NCBI RefSeq assembly: GCF_033568475.1
Contig: NC_133121.1
Span: 7,192,001-7,256,000, forward strand
Direction of reading: 5' to 3'
Source of the DNA: Henckelia pumila
Lineage: Eukaryota > Streptophyta > Magnoliopsida > Lamiales > Gesneriaceae
DNA: 64,000 nt
How positions within the stretch are numbered: position 1 is the stretch's first letter; each line of letters opens with the position of its first letter. Position numbers and translations under genes: made by a program. Below, piece by piece: positions 11,556-24,698 of this stretch. Below the pieces are notes generated by a model. The model did not search any database. It saw only the letters and a program-made list of their open reading frames with translations, and was not told the DNA's origin.

Positions 11556-12116
11556 GAGGGTGTTTAAATAAAATTATTAAAAACAACATATAAATTTTAT
11601 GAGTTTATAAGTTGTCAGATAGTATTTTAAAAATAAGTTTTTAAAGTGTTTGTGATGTACTTATTTTAAAAAACTTAAAAATATTGATGTGTTTGGTATT
11701 ATAAGATTTTCTTAATATCAAAAACACCAAAAATTGTATAATACTATGAAAGTAATGTAAATAGTAATATATATCAAAAATAGTTTTAAAATTTATTATA
11801 AATGTTAAATATATATTAAAAATTCAATTATTTTTTATTTTTAATTTAGAAATTTTTGATAAAATATATACAAAAAATAGACAGATGGCATGGTGATAAT
11901 TTAATAAAACATATAAGAATAACGTGGATAATTAAAATATCAAAATAATACATTTTCTAAAAAAATTAGAGGTAACCTTGATTTTTTTTTAAAAAAACTT
12001 ATAAGTTTTCAGATAACTTATTTTGACAGCTTATAAGTTATTTGAAAAAAATTCATATAAAATTAAAAAGTTTAGAAGCCGGTTTCAATAACTTATAAGC
12101 TCTGCCAAACACCCTC
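11556..12116. mobile_element. MITE-like element, GAGGGTGTTT inverted ends
   Basis: Starts GAGGGTGTTTAAATAAAATT and ends GCCAAACACCCTC, its inverted counterpart. Inside both ends are copies of ACTTATAAG or GTTTATAAG. A related copy lies at 37097-37866. There is no coding content and the target duplication is unclear. Confidence 0.6.
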
Positions 12117-14011
12117 TTAATTTGACTATTTGGAACTAATTTTTATGGTTTAGTAAGTGGAATAATTTTGTATGCTAAATAATTTTGATGTTACGGATTT
12201 AATATTTAAAATTTTAGATTAAGATAAAACAATATTTAGTAATAAAAAAATTAAACAGATAATTTATAATAATTATAGAGAAATTACAAATAATTTAGTT
12301 AATTAAATATTTAAAAAAATTTACATTAGTATAGATTAAAATAAAATATATTTATTGATTAAAATAAATATAAGAGATAAGATATGATAATTATAGATAA
12401 ATTAAAAAAAATCACAAAATATTTTCACATTATTAATTATTTTTAAAATATTTAATTACTGATTTTTTAATAAATTTAATTTATTACTTATGATTAACAA
12501 ATGATTATATTTTTATAATTTAGTACATAGGTTTTTACAATAATTTTTTATTTAAGTTAATGAATGAGTATTTTGGTCCATTTATTAAAATGATCAAGAT
12601 AATTAATCAAAAGGGTTGATGTATTATTATATAGTACAAATAGTATAGATTATATATGATGATGATATAAATGTAATTTTTACTTAGACTTCACTTAGAC
12701 TTTTTAATTTTAAGGTTGTGTTTGGTATATAGGATAAACATGTGACAACGTAATATTAATGTTAAAATCACACCAAATATCATATATTTTATCCCGTCAT
12801 GTTATTTATTCAACTTTTTCATTTATTAATCCTTTTTGTTACTAATCATTTACTTATCTCGTCACATTTACCAAGCGAAGCCTTACATAATAATAAAAAT
12901 ATAAAATGAGGAAAATATATAGAGCGGCCAATTCTGCATTAATAGCGGGATGAGATTTCAGCAAGGTTTATTAATTCTTATGGATCCCACATTTTTTTCC
13001 TTCACTGATAATAAGATATCGAACAGATGATTTATCATTAATTGATATGTAAAATATGAATTGATCTATTTTTATTTATTTAATTAAATTCGACAATGAA
13101 ATGAAATCGATATACCAACTGGTGGTAATTAATTGATTTTTTTAGGTAGTGGTAATTAATTGTTACATCAATACATTTATATTTTCTTTTCATAACATTT
13201 AATTTCAGTTTTCCCTTGCGTGAAAAAGTTCATCTCTAGATTTCACGGGCAAATTTAAAACATACTGGCTACCGAGCACGGAGTTTTCAAAAACAAATTA
13301 TAATTTCTTAATTGTATTTCTGCACACTAACTTTTATCTGAATATATTTTAATTCTATCGCAACATTAATTTTTTTTAAAAAAATTTTAACCAAATATTA
13401 CCTTGATGTTTTTTTATTAAAAAAATAATTTATATACTTGATAAAAATCAAATTAAAAATAATAAATTTTGTTTGAAACTGGATCGAAATTGAAAGAGAA
13501 ATTGCTCCATGATTATCGCTGCTTTTTTACAACCGGTGTGCTGTTTCAATCGATTTTGTTGTCACCTCACGGGACCTCCATTCCAGCTGCAACAACAGAT
13601 CCTACTCAACTAATCTATATTTTATATATTTAAAATAATATCTTTTTTTCGAATATTTTATCCGTAAATGAAATGTTATTTTTTAGATCAAATGAAAACG
13701 TTTTTTTTTAAATAAATATTTGTTGTTGATTTAGAAATATCTTTAAAAATATTCGAACATTATTTGCAAATAGAACTTGATTGAAACTTCTCACATTCCC
13801 AACTTTATAATGAGAAATTGTATTTAAATGAACGATATGGACAATTTAACACTTTTCTTTTTATCAGATATAAAAAAATATGCAATAAAATTTTGGGAAA
13901 TTTTTTTCCAATAAAAACAGTACCAACCATAAATGAAAATAATTCTCTCTCTCTATATATATATATATAGAGTTTGGTTATAGTTTAGTTTATACACCAA
14001 AACCCCATGTG
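12117..14011. other. AT-rich intergenic DNA, no gene seen
   Basis: Very AT-rich. Contains a short (CT)n-(TA)n tract near 13946-13969. No open frame with family resemblance and no RNA gene was noticed. Confidence 0.5.
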
Positions 14012-14483
14012 TAGGGGTGTATATAATATGGTTTAAACCGAAAACCAAACTGAATCATAAACTGATCAAATTTCGTATTTTGGTTTTATAACTTTGTTTG
14101 GCTCGGATTTTTTGTTCCACCGTCGGTCTCGGTTTCTCCGGTTTAACGCTAAAGTACATAAGAAATAACGAAAGACAATTCTTAATAGCAATCGAAAATT
14201 TTAACTTTGCTACTAAAACTTGAAAATGACAAATGTTTGCCATAAAAAACATAAAAAGATACTACTGAAAACGTGAAGAACTAAGAAAATACATGCTAGA
14301 AATATATACTGAAATTCTAAAAACATGAAAAATAAAGCTTGAAAAATTATGCAGAAAATTTGCTGTAAAAATCGAGAGAGCTTTCGGAGCTTGATTTGGA
14401 TTGACTGATTGTTAATTGTGTTCTACATGAATGTCATTTTTATATGTTGGTTTTCGAGTCAGTTCATCAACTGCTCACCTCTA
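14012..14483. mobile_element. Degenerate hAT-like element
   Basis: Starts TAGGGGTGTATATAATATGG and ends CTGCTCACCTCTA, so the tips TAGGGGTG and CACCTCTA are inverted with one mismatch. Subterminal GGTTTAAACCGAAAACC and GGTTTTCGAGTC tracts are typical of old plant hAT elements. The solo LTR at 14485 inserted right at its right tip. No convincing 8-bp duplication remains. Confidence 0.45.
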
Positions 14484-14484
14484 T

Positions 14485-17141
14485 TGAAACGACCCTAACT
14501 CTCTAAATATAAATAAATATGCGAATTTTTTTTTTTATTACTTACTAAATAATAATATGTACATACATGCCCATACATATATGCACAGAATAAATAGATT
14601 TAAAAATAAATAATAAAAATGCAACCTTTAATAAATTAAATATCTGAGTCTAACATTTAATAAAATACTGACATAAGCAAAATAAATAAAATTTGCATGC
14701 ACTGAAAATATTCAAATAAGACGAGTAATAATATCCACCACTGAAAATAAATAAAAATGTATAACACGATAAAATATTCGAAACATGCATATAGACTCAG
14801 ACAACGGTCACGGGGTTACTGCATGTCCGCTCATAGGTCCTCACCGCCGGTGGGTACTACATCCTCCTCTACGTACTCACCTGCACCATATCAGTGTAGC
14901 GAGCCTAGAGGCTCAAAATGCTAACATAACAAGGGTTTAAAATAATTTAAATCACTTTAATACTAATACATAACATATACATGAATGAGCATGCTTAAAA
15001 ATATCATGAACATAACATAAACTTAAATTAAACTTGAATATCATAATAATACATAAACATTGTTGAGCAAAGTATTTTATAACATCGAAAGGTCGTATCC
15101 ATAGTATAACCATACATACATTAAATACTGATCAGCGTGGTAAACCAACGTACGTGACGAATCACCTCTTAAATTGGCAGTAAACTGCCCTTCAATAGTT
15201 CACATATGGGGACGAATCTCCCTTAAATTGTCACACTACTTCAACTTCCAACATAAAATTGTTTTCTTTTGCTCAACCTCAAACATTAAATCATGCATAA
15301 AAATTATTTCATGAATGCATGTACTTAAATAAAATGTGTGTCCTTCATATATATTTAATTTAATTTTATACTAACATATAAATATTAAAAATAACTTCCA
15401 TGCATAAAAATAATTAAATATATATTCAGGACACATGCAATTTCTCATGGGTTGTACTGAACTGCTGGCCCTAACACTCAAGCCAATTTTCTTAAATTCT
15501 GGCCCATTAACACTGAGACTGGCCCATTAACACACTTAAACCCAAAAATACATTTCTAGGCCCAATTAATAAATTCAAGCCCATTAAAACATTCCTGGCC
15601 CAATAACAACCTATTCTGGCCCAATGGGCCCAAAAGCCCAAAGACTGGCCCAATAATTTTCATGGGCCCCCAAGCCCATAAAAATCATTGGACTAACTTA
15701 ATTAAATTTAAATAAGCCCAATAACAAATAAATTCAACCCAAAAGAATTTAAATGGAGCCCAATTAAAATTTGAGATTTAATTAGGCCCATTAAACACTT
15801 AAACTTAATCATTAACTTAAAAATAAAATACCCGAGCCCAACTAACTTAACCCGGACCCGGACCCAACTAACTTGACCCACTTACTTCCAGACCCGACCC
15901 GGACCCATAATTCGACCCGGACCCGCCCTGAAAACCCTAAACCCGTCGCCCCTATTCCCGATTCTGCTGCGGCCGTGAGCAGCAGCCACTCCTTGGCTGC
16001 TGCCAGCCTGCTCCGGCCGCCCCTGGCCGGAGCGCCGCCGCCCAGACGTAGCCCACGTCTGGGCGGTTCGAACCTAGTCCTTGACCCAGCCCCATGCAAC
16101 CCACAGAGCCGACCCCGAGCCCCCTTCCGCGAAGCCCTAATCTGCGCATCCAAGGGAGCCGTCTGAACATTGTGGTTTTCTGGGCTCGTTTGGCTCGAAC
16201 CACTCGAGCCATTCGAGTCCAGGCCACTCCCACACCACCTAGGAACCCTGACCAGCAGCCTAGACGCAACCATGGAGGAAAACATGAGCATGAACAACCA
16301 ATCACAACAAGAACCGTGCGCCTACAATCATAAAATGAACCCTTTTTCTGAAACCTTTGAAATTTCGATGCATACCCAATACACACACCATAATATCTGA
16401 TATAGTACAAAAATTAGGGAAGAAAATCATGCCTTGCACCGATGTTTGAAGAGAAATAGGCGCGTGGAGCGATTCCGGGACGACGGGGCGACGACAACTT
16501 GACTTGGAGCTTCAAAAACGTGGCTATGGAGTTCTAGGGGGTGATGGCCGATGAAGAAGATGAAGAACAAGGGAGGGGGTGGCGGCTGAAGAATTTAACG
16601 TAGGATTTTGGGGTAGGTTTAGGGTAATTAGAATAAAAATAAGGTTTATGATAATTAAAATATTAATAAGGGTTTTAAATATACAATATTTATAACTTAA
16701 AAACTCTAGATAATATTTAAAATCTGATAACTTTAATAAAATCCCGAAATGTATAATTAAGGGAATTTTAAAGATAGTAAAAAGTCATTATTTTGGTTAA
16801 ATTTGGATAAAAATGGACTTTTAAAATTATATAAAATTAAATACTGATAATTTTGAAAGAATAAAACTCAAAATAATATTTTTGGGCTCTAAAAATGCTC
16901 ATGAAATAAATTGGATAGAAAGTTGTCATCTCGTCCGTCCATGGTCCCGTCTACGCGATAAAATAATTTAAATACTAAAAATCATAAAAATCTCAAATTA
17001 TGGGTTAAATGCTTGAAAATAACTTAAAACATGCACAAATAATTCACATCATAATTTAACCCATAAATCTAAAATTTTAAATAAATAAAATCCCTAATTA
17101 TGCATGCGAATTTACGTATTAAAAAAATACCGGGTGTTACA
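14485..17141 (-). mobile_element. Solo LTR, copy A (probable Ty3/Gypsy), with TSD
   Basis: On the minus strand it starts TGTAACACCCGGTA and ends CGTTTCA. It is flanked by TCTAT at 14480-14484 and 17142-17146, so this is one complete LTR of 2657 bp left by recombination. It includes a GC-rich leader region (about 15840-16320). No internal coding part is present. It is the same family as 17786-20417, in opposite orientation; family beyond Ty3/Gypsy is not certain. Confidence 0.88.
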
Positions 17142-17146
17142 TCTAT

Positions 17147-17780
17147 TAGCCCACTACTTGCAGCACTAACAGCCCACTAACTCTTAAATGTTTTGACTTG
17201 GTCATCTCTTATTTATCCGGTTGGTTCCTTGAGTTGGTTCCCCGAGTGCCGAAGATTCCTCGAGTATTCAACTTCACCATTTCACTACTTGTAACTATTT
17301 TGACTTGGTCTTCTCTTTTTTATCTACTTGGTTCCTCGAGAGACGATCCGGTTCCCCTAGTTCCCAACTTCACCATCCCACTACTTGTATTGTGGATCTT
17401 GGAAGTTAACCAATTCTTCGTAGTTCCTCTATTCTTCTTAGACTTTAATACATAGAGCTTTATCACTAAATTTTTAATTGATTAAATGATAAATTAATGG
17501 CATAAATTAATTTACAGGTCAAACAAACTTAAAGCCGAAATTATTATGGTTTTGTTACGATTTTATATACTTCAAAATCAAACTGATCGTTTTAAAATGT
17601 ACTTTAATAATGTATTTTTGTATTCATATATATTATATTATTAAGTAAATATAGTTTTAATAGTTCAAATATAAATTATTGTATATTTATTTGTATATAA
17701 TTTTTATTCATTAAATTTTTATAACTAATTATAATTTTACTAAAAATTTTATTTAAAAATTTCGGTATACATTTTAAAAT
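17147..17780. other. 634-bp spacer between two inverted solo LTRs
   Basis: Holds an imperfect direct repeat of about 107 bp (motif TTTTGACTTGGTC near 17191 and again near 17298, each followed by a CTTGGTTCCT-like stretch and later CAACTTCACCAT). The right half has degenerate GGTTTTG / CCGAAATT tracts like a hAT remnant. No gene is supported. Confidence 0.5.
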
Positions 17781-17785
17781 AATTT

Positions 17786-20417
17786 TGTAACACCCGGTAT
17801 TTTAAATACGTAAATCCGCATGCATAATTAGGAAATTTAATTATTTAAATTTGTGATTTATGGGTTAAATAATTATGTGAATTATTTGTGCATGATTTAA
17901 TTTATTTTTAAGCATTTAACCCATAATTAGTGATTTTTATGATTTTTAGTATTTTAATTATTTTATCGCGTAGACGGGACCGTGGACGGACGAGATGACA
18001 ACTTTCCACCCAAATTAATTTTATGAGTCTTTTAGGAGCCCAAAAATATTATTTTGAGTTTTATTTCCTCAAAATTTTCAGTATTTAATTTTATATATTT
18101 TTAGGAGTCCGTTTTTATTTAAATTAAGCCAAAATATTGACTTTTTATTATTTTTAAAATTCCCTTAATTTGTAATTTCGAGATTTTTATATTTTTAACT
18201 TAAGTTATCAGATTTTAACTTTTATTTAGAGTTTTAAAATTTTATGTTTTATATTTAAAACTTTTAATTATCCTAAAACCTATATTAATTAAAATAAAAC
18301 CCCAAAACCTAATCTACCCAAACCCTTAACCGATTACCACTCAGCCGCCTCCCTCTCCCCCATTATTCATCTTCTTCCACGATCAGCAAGCCCTAGGAGG
18401 TTCCATAGCTCGATTTTCTTAAAGCTTCGAAGGTGTGTTCGTCCCGTCGTCCCGGAATCGTCCCACGCACGTTTTTCTCTTCAATTTCGTTGAAAGACAT
18501 GTTTTTCTTCCTCTTTTTTTTCGTGCCATATCAGTGTTTAAATGTGTGTGTCGTGTATGCATTGTTTAGTCCTTGAAATTTTTCAGAAAGCGAGTTGGAA
18601 GTGAATGTATACGCTTGGTTCTTGGATTTCATAACTCATGGCTCACGTTTTCATAGCATGGCTTGGTCCAGGACTGAGGGTTCGGTCAGGGGGTGTCTTA
18701 GGGTGCCTAAGGATCGAACCAGGGCCAGGTAGCATGCTGTTTAAGGGCTGACCGATCAGATCTTCATGTAAGGGGCTTGTGTGCGCAGGGTAGGGTTTAG
18801 TGGAAGAGGGCTTGGTTCGAGCCATGCAGGGGCTATCCGAGGGTGGGGCTGACCAGGTTAGGACCGGCAGGACCCTGGGTAGGTCCTGCCGGCGGCGCTC
18901 CGGCCGGCCATGGCCGGAGCAAGGCGGCAGCAGCCCTGCAAGGGCTGCTGCTCGCGCAGCGTAGGATTTTGGGAGAGGGGGTACGGGTTTTGGGTCTGGG
19001 GTGGGTTCTGGGTCGGGTATTGGGTCAGGGTCGGGTCTGGTAGGTCTAGGGTCGGGTCAGGTGGTTCGGGTCCGGGTTTGGTGGGCCGGGCTCGGGTATT
19101 TTTATTTTTAAGTATTTAATGAGTTTTTATGTTTTTGGGCCTAATTAATTAGAAATAAAATTATTTGGGCCTCCAAATAATTTTATTTGGGACTTAAATA
19201 ATTTATTTAAGTTAGTCCAATGATTTTTATGGGCTTTTCATGAGAATTTTTGGGCCAGTCCGTGGATTTTTGGGCCAGTCTAGAATTTTATTGGGTTTAA
19301 TTAAGTTAATGGGCTTAAATATTTTTATTTAGGTCCAATTAAGTTTAATTAAGTTATTTGGGCTAAAATATATGATTATTGGATTTTATTTAAGTTTAAT
19401 GGGCTTATAGTGAGTGATCAGCAGTCTGGACCAACCTATGAAAAAAATAAATAAGTCCGGAATATATATTTAATTATTTTTATGCATAAAGTCTATTTTA
19501 AGTATGAGTATATTATATTATGAAAAATTAATTAAATATATATGACGGACATATTTTTAGTGCATGCATTCATGAAATAATTTTATGCATAATTAAATGT
19601 TTAAGGTTGAGCAATAATAAAATATTTTATGTTGGGAGTTGAAGTAGTGTGACAATTTGAGGGGGATTCGTCCCCATATGTGAACTATTGAAGGGCAGTT
19701 TACTGCCAATTTAAGAGGTGATTCGTCACCGCCACGTACGTTGGTTTTCACGCTGATCAGTATTTAATGTATGATTTAAGGTTACACTACGGATACAACC
19801 ATGCGATGTTAGAAATTTAACTGCTCAACAATATTTATGTATTATGTTATTTAAGTTAATTTAAGTTATGTTTATGCCATGATATTTTTAAGCATGCTCA
19901 TTCATGTATATGTTATGTATTAATATTTAATTGTTTTAAATTATTTTAAACCCTTGTTATGTTAGCATGTTGGGCCTCTAGGCTCACTACACTGGTATGG
20001 TGCAGGTGAGTTCGTAGAGGAGGATGTAGCTCCTACCGGCGGCGAGGACATATGAGCGGACATGCAGTGACCCCGTGACCGTGATAGATGTCTGAGTCAT
20101 TGCATGTTTTAATTATGTCCGCATGTTACACCTTTTTAATTATTTTTCAGTGGTTGTGGTTTTGAATATTTTCAGTGTATGCAAATTTTACATCATTTTA
20201 TTTATGCAGTATTTTTAATTAAATGTTTGACTCAGATATTTATTTTATTTAAAGAATGCAATTTTTATTTAAGTTATTTATTTATTTATTTTAAATTCTT
20301 TTATTCTGTGCATGTATGTATGGGCATATATGTGCATATTTTATTTAGTATGTAATAAATAAAAAAAAATTTCCGCATATTTATTTATTTAATAATTTTA
20401 GAGTTAGGATCGTTTCA
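17786..20417 (+). mobile_element. Solo LTR, copy B (probable Ty3/Gypsy), with TSD
   Basis: Starts TGTAACACCCGGTATTTTAA and ends ATCGTTTCA. It is flanked by AATTT at 17781-17785 and 20418-20422, giving a complete 2632-bp LTR. By eye it is about 85% identical to the reverse complement of copy A over the first few hundred bases. Different target duplications show two separate insertions, not one inverted duplication. Confidence 0.88.
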
Positions 20418-20422
20418 AATTT

Positions 20423-21994
20423 AGTGTATGAATCTTAGAAAAGATATAAAACAAATTTTAAACAATTTAGTGTAAAAAAAATTAAGCTGAATTAAGACAA
20501 TTCAACTATCAAAATGTATAATTGTAAATTTGAAAAATCTAATGAAAAATATATAAAATTTAATTTATATTAGCAATTTACACAATGTATAATGATACAT
20601 AACCAATCGATTGAATTTATTTTTAAAATCGAAACATACCATAAAACTATAAAACCGAATCGAACCGTAATTAAATGGTTTGATTATTAGTTTTTAATTT
20701 AAAAAATTTTAGACCAAAAAAACGAATCATAATTATGTAAATTGAACTAAACCGGCCGTCGCTCACCTCTACTAATGTGAAATATTGAAATAAGATATTT
20801 TAAGTCATGAAAATTAAATCTTTGTATCAACCTTTTGGTTTAAAATAAATATTAATCTATTTACCTTTGTTAATGCTATTTTTGAACACGCTAAAAAACC
20901 AAAATTTGAATAATTAATTACTCAGTATACGAAAAAGTCTTTTATCAATCTATAATGTTTTTCAAATCCTAAAAATTCATCAATCAGACTACAAATTTCC
21001 AGACCCACATAGCAATGTTGAGCTAAAATCCCATGTCATATTCGAGCAAAATTTCATAGTTTCTCCGTTCTCGTATAACTTCAAAGTCTCAACTCAATGG
21101 TGGGCTTAACATTGATGTTTTAACCGTAACATGAGCACATGTTTAAAAGATCGTGTTATTAAAGATAGATCGTGTAATTTTTATAAACTGTCAAATACTT
21201 AGATGCCTATTTAATTTTCATATGAGCGGTGCAAATAAATCTATATCTTCTATTAGTTTTTTGTGTTTTGAGAATCAAATAACTTTCATAGTTCATTATT
21301 ATTCATCAAATTAATGTATGTAAAAAATAAAACCATCACCCATTTAATGCTACAATAATGATCCAAATACACATTTATGAAATTATGAAAACTTCGGAAG
21401 TTTGGAGCATCTATAATGTTTTAAAGACCTATATTACTAAAAAATCCTCAAAAATTATAAAATTATCATTACTTTGAAATCAAAGATACGTTGAAAAATT
21501 TAAAGGTGGTGATTTTGAAACCATAAAACAATTTTTTTAATAAAGTATTTAAAATGTAGAATATTTTATATTCTGTTGTTTAAAAAAAGGGTCCAACATA
21601 TTATTCTTTTAATCAACCGCCATGCTTAATCAATTACCTCACCAACGGCTTATTTCATTTCAGAATAATAATGATAATAATAAATTCTTGTTTTTGAAAA
21701 AATAAAATAAAAGAACATATCAACGGCTTAAATGTAAATTATTTATATATATATAGATATATAGCCGTTGCGTGAGGTGACCAGTTCACATGGTAAATGG
21801 GCCCGGTCCAGTCTGCATAATTGGCCTCATCACATGATGGTAATTGTCCGGCCCACGCAAATTCAGGCCTATTTATACATCACTCTGCCCCTTCAATTAT
21901 ATTAAATCCACATTAATTATTCCTTATTACTTCACTGTGAGCGTTTTCGGTTTCCCGTAAAACATTTCACGCTTCTCCACACGAATTCGCGGCC
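20423..21994. other. Intergenic; hAT remnant then AGP promoter
   Basis: About 20636-20771 has AAAACCGAATCGAACCG tracts and ends GCTCACCTCTA, like the tip at 14483, so it is probably another hAT remnant split from 17500-17780 by solo LTR B. The last 250 bp form the AGP promoter; 21734-21765 has a TA-rich tract. Confidence 0.45.
21868..21878 (+). promoter_or_regulatory. Candidate TATA box of the AGP gene
   Basis: CCTATTTATACA about 120 bp before the start codon, followed by a pyrimidine-rich stretch suited to a 5'UTR. Inferred from spacing only. Confidence 0.45.
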
Positions 21995-22788
21995 ATGGAT
22001 CGGAGAATGGGATTTCTTCTTGCATTGATCTGCATTGCGGCTTCCTCAGTCCGCGCTCAGTCCCCGGCGGCTGCTCCAGGTCCTGCCACCGTCGCAGTCC
22101 CCACACCACCGGCAGCTGCTCCCGTTGCAGCTCCAGTTTCGACTCCTCCCACTCCAGCTCCGGTGAGTTCTCCCCCTACAGTTTCGACTCTTCCTCCGGC
22201 TTCCCCACCCGTGAAATCACCGCCGACATCCGCCCCGGTCCAGTCCCCACCATCTCCGGCGCCCGTGGCAGCAACTCCACCTGCTCCGATTTCATCGCCT
22301 CCGGCCACCGCACCGGCTCCTAGCAAGAAGAGCATCTCTCCTGCTCCTGCTCCTGAGCTACTCAGTCCGCCTGCACCGCCGACCGAAGCTCCTGTCCCCA
22401 GCTCTGAACCTCTGTCTCCCAGCCCCGCGGCAGTTAAAGATCTGGTGCGCATTATAACAACTCCTCCTACTTCTATCACCTAAAGCATCACCCAGATCTG
22501 GTCTGGAAAAACAAAAACTGCTTTATGCTTAACGTGCGCCTCGTCGGTGCACGATAGCGCCGCAACGGCGAAAAATCATGCTTCCGTTCTCTACATTCTT
22601 CTATTACTTTATTCTCTAATTGTTAGGATTTTTTTTTTTTTTGGCAAATCTAAAAATTTTGAAATAGCATATCATATGCTTTTTATTTACCTTTCTGTTG
22701 TTTATTTTTCCAGAGCGGAGCAGAAAAATTGAGGAGCGTGCTGGGAAGTTTGATCCTGTTCGTTGGCTGCTTCTTCATCATCATCTAA
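21995..22788 (+). CDS. Classical arabinogalactan protein, GPI-anchored
   Basis: Cell-surface hydroxyproline-rich proteoglycan. Exon 1 is 21995-22444 and exon 2 is 22714-22788 (GT-AG, phase 0), giving 174 residues. Residues 1-21 form a signal peptide (hydrophobic LLALICIAASSVRA, cut before QSPAAAP). The mature part is dominated by Ala-Pro, Ser-Pro and Thr-Pro dipeptides, which guide prolyl hydroxylation and arabinogalactan addition. A short SKKS is the only basic patch. Exon 2 supplies SGAEKLRS followed by a hydrophobic tail (LGSLILFVGCFFIII), the GPI-attachment signal. Unspliced read-through would end early in the intron without a GPI tail. The second ATG (M5) is a less likely start. Low-complexity sequence prevents naming an orthologue. 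Confidence 0.9.
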
Positions 22789-24082
22789 GAAGGCTAATTT
22801 AGCCTTCTACATTATTCTCCACCCCCCTTGGAAGATTCACATACATTATTTGCCACACTCATCTGCCCTCTGTTTCTCTCTGTTCTTTTAGGTATAGTCA
22901 AATTCGAAGAGGTTTTTTGTTTTCAAAACTTTATTTTTTTCTTTTGTTTGTATAATGATTTCATGATTCTATTGATTATTTATTAATTCCAGCGATTTGA
23001 TTGAATAGTTGTGCTTTTCAATTTCAACTATTCTTTGAGTTTTGGTTTTGAATATAACATTGGATCATACAAAACAATTCTCTTTTTCTGATAAATAATC
23101 AGTACTTTTATTACAAAGAGCGAGACAAAAAACTGTAACTTCTATCCAAAAAATTTATGAAACTAGACAAAAAAAGTGTACTTGCTATATCCAACAGAAT
23201 TGATGAAAATGAAACATTGACAATGAGACGGAACGTGTAACACGATGGATATTTATTGATACATGTTAAATTTCTTGATTTTTCAGCAAATTTCACGTCT
23301 ATTATTAAATATATTCACTGCTACATGTTTCATTTAGGTATTAAAAGTAGCTTGAAATTTCTCCACAAGGAATTTATTATTGTTACCCACCAAAGTAAAC
23401 TAATTTATGCTAGACACACTGTTTAAATATCTTATCTTCTCAAAAAAAAAAATCTTATAATTGGGGCTATCATAATATGTCACATACGCCATAACTTAAA
23501 ATATCAAGAACTAAACATCTAATGCTTTCGCAAAATAGTCGATCATTCAAAGTATGTTTGAGATACTTGCAAAGTGTTTTCTCAAATAGAACAAAGTTAT
23601 TGTTGATTTCAGTAATTTTTGTGAACAATTTTACTGCAAAGCTCCTCTTTCTGCTGCTTATAAACTATTGTAAATAATACAGGCTTAAATCCTAATTCTT
23701 AGTTGAGACTTTATATTTATATCTATATATAAGATAAGAAGAACCAGTTTTTTACTTACATGAAAAAAAAATATTTTAATTCCTTTAAAATTTGAAATTT
23801 TGATTCAAAAAAAAATATTTCTAAAGTGTAGATTCTAAAATAATATTTCGATGAGCAATAAAAATTAACGTTTCTCCTAAACTAAATAAAATAAAATCAC
23901 ACTAGGATACCAATGGGAGATAGAAGTCCATCAAATCTTTGGGCTGCGAAATGAAATGGCCACAGCAACAGTCTGGCCCAATAAATTTTGTGGACGCGAA
24001 TTGGATATGGCCCAATTCGACTATCTCCTAGCCCCAACTCAATTACTCAATCCAATTGGGCACGATCTTATTTAATTATTTA

Positions 24083-24590
24083 CTAGCCACCATAGCACAC
24101 TCGTTGCATGTGTGTAAAATTTATATTTTTTAGTTAAAAATGTATACTCTTTTAAAATATCAATGATATTTATTTCTACACATATTTATGATCAAAAATA
24201 GTTATTATATGAGGTGAAGACATTACAAGATAGTAAGATTTGAGCACTTTATTTGGACCCATAAATTCCAAAAAAATATAAGAGGTTAAGCACACGAGAC
24301 TCTCCAAATATCTATAAATATCTCAAGTTGTCTAATTTTTAAGCTACGCTCTTTATAGTCACATGCTTTAGTACTTTAAAACTTTTATTGGACAAATATT
24401 GAATTGGGCAAATCCACGAAAATTTCGAAAACCTTCGTGTAAGTTGGATTAAACATGGTTAAAAAATCAATTTTTTTTTTTCTCTAGGACCAAATTTTCA
24501 TCAACTAGATAATCAGATGTATAGCTATACTTTAACTAAACCAATACAAATATCAACAAAAAACAGAGAAAAAACTATCCTATATAGTAC
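24083..24590 (-). mobile_element. Possible Helitron remnant, minus strand
   Basis: On the minus strand the end reads a CACAC...GTGTG hairpin, then CTATGGTGGCTAG followed by T, the CTRR-T Helitron 3' signature. A possible 5' TC start (TCGTACTATATAGGATAG on the minus strand) lies near 24590, but the preceding base is T rather than A. Confidence 0.4.
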
Positions 24591-24639
24591 GAAATTACCC
24601 CATTAATATAGCTGAAAAACTATTATATGAGTTTTGAGT

Positions 24640-24698
24640 AACCGCATTTTGAAAAAACCAAAAATTACATAACACGTTCACGCGTGTGCCGATCACTA
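24640..24698 (+). mobile_element. Helitron-like 3' end
   Basis: A hairpin AACACG-TTCA-CGCGTGT is followed by GCCGATCACTAG and then T, matching the hairpin plus CTAG-T arrangement of plant Helitrons. The 5' end was not found with confidence; TCTATATATAAGATAAG near 23726 is a candidate. Confidence 0.4.

Noticed and set aside
15842-16410. Arg/Gly/Pro-rich frames within solo LTR copy A
   Set aside because: They lie in the GC-rich leader region of an LTR, and the matching part of copy B is not conserved as protein.
14485-20417. One retrotransposon with inverted LTRs, or a single giant foldback element
   Set aside because: Each LTR has its own different 5-bp duplication, so they are separate insertions.
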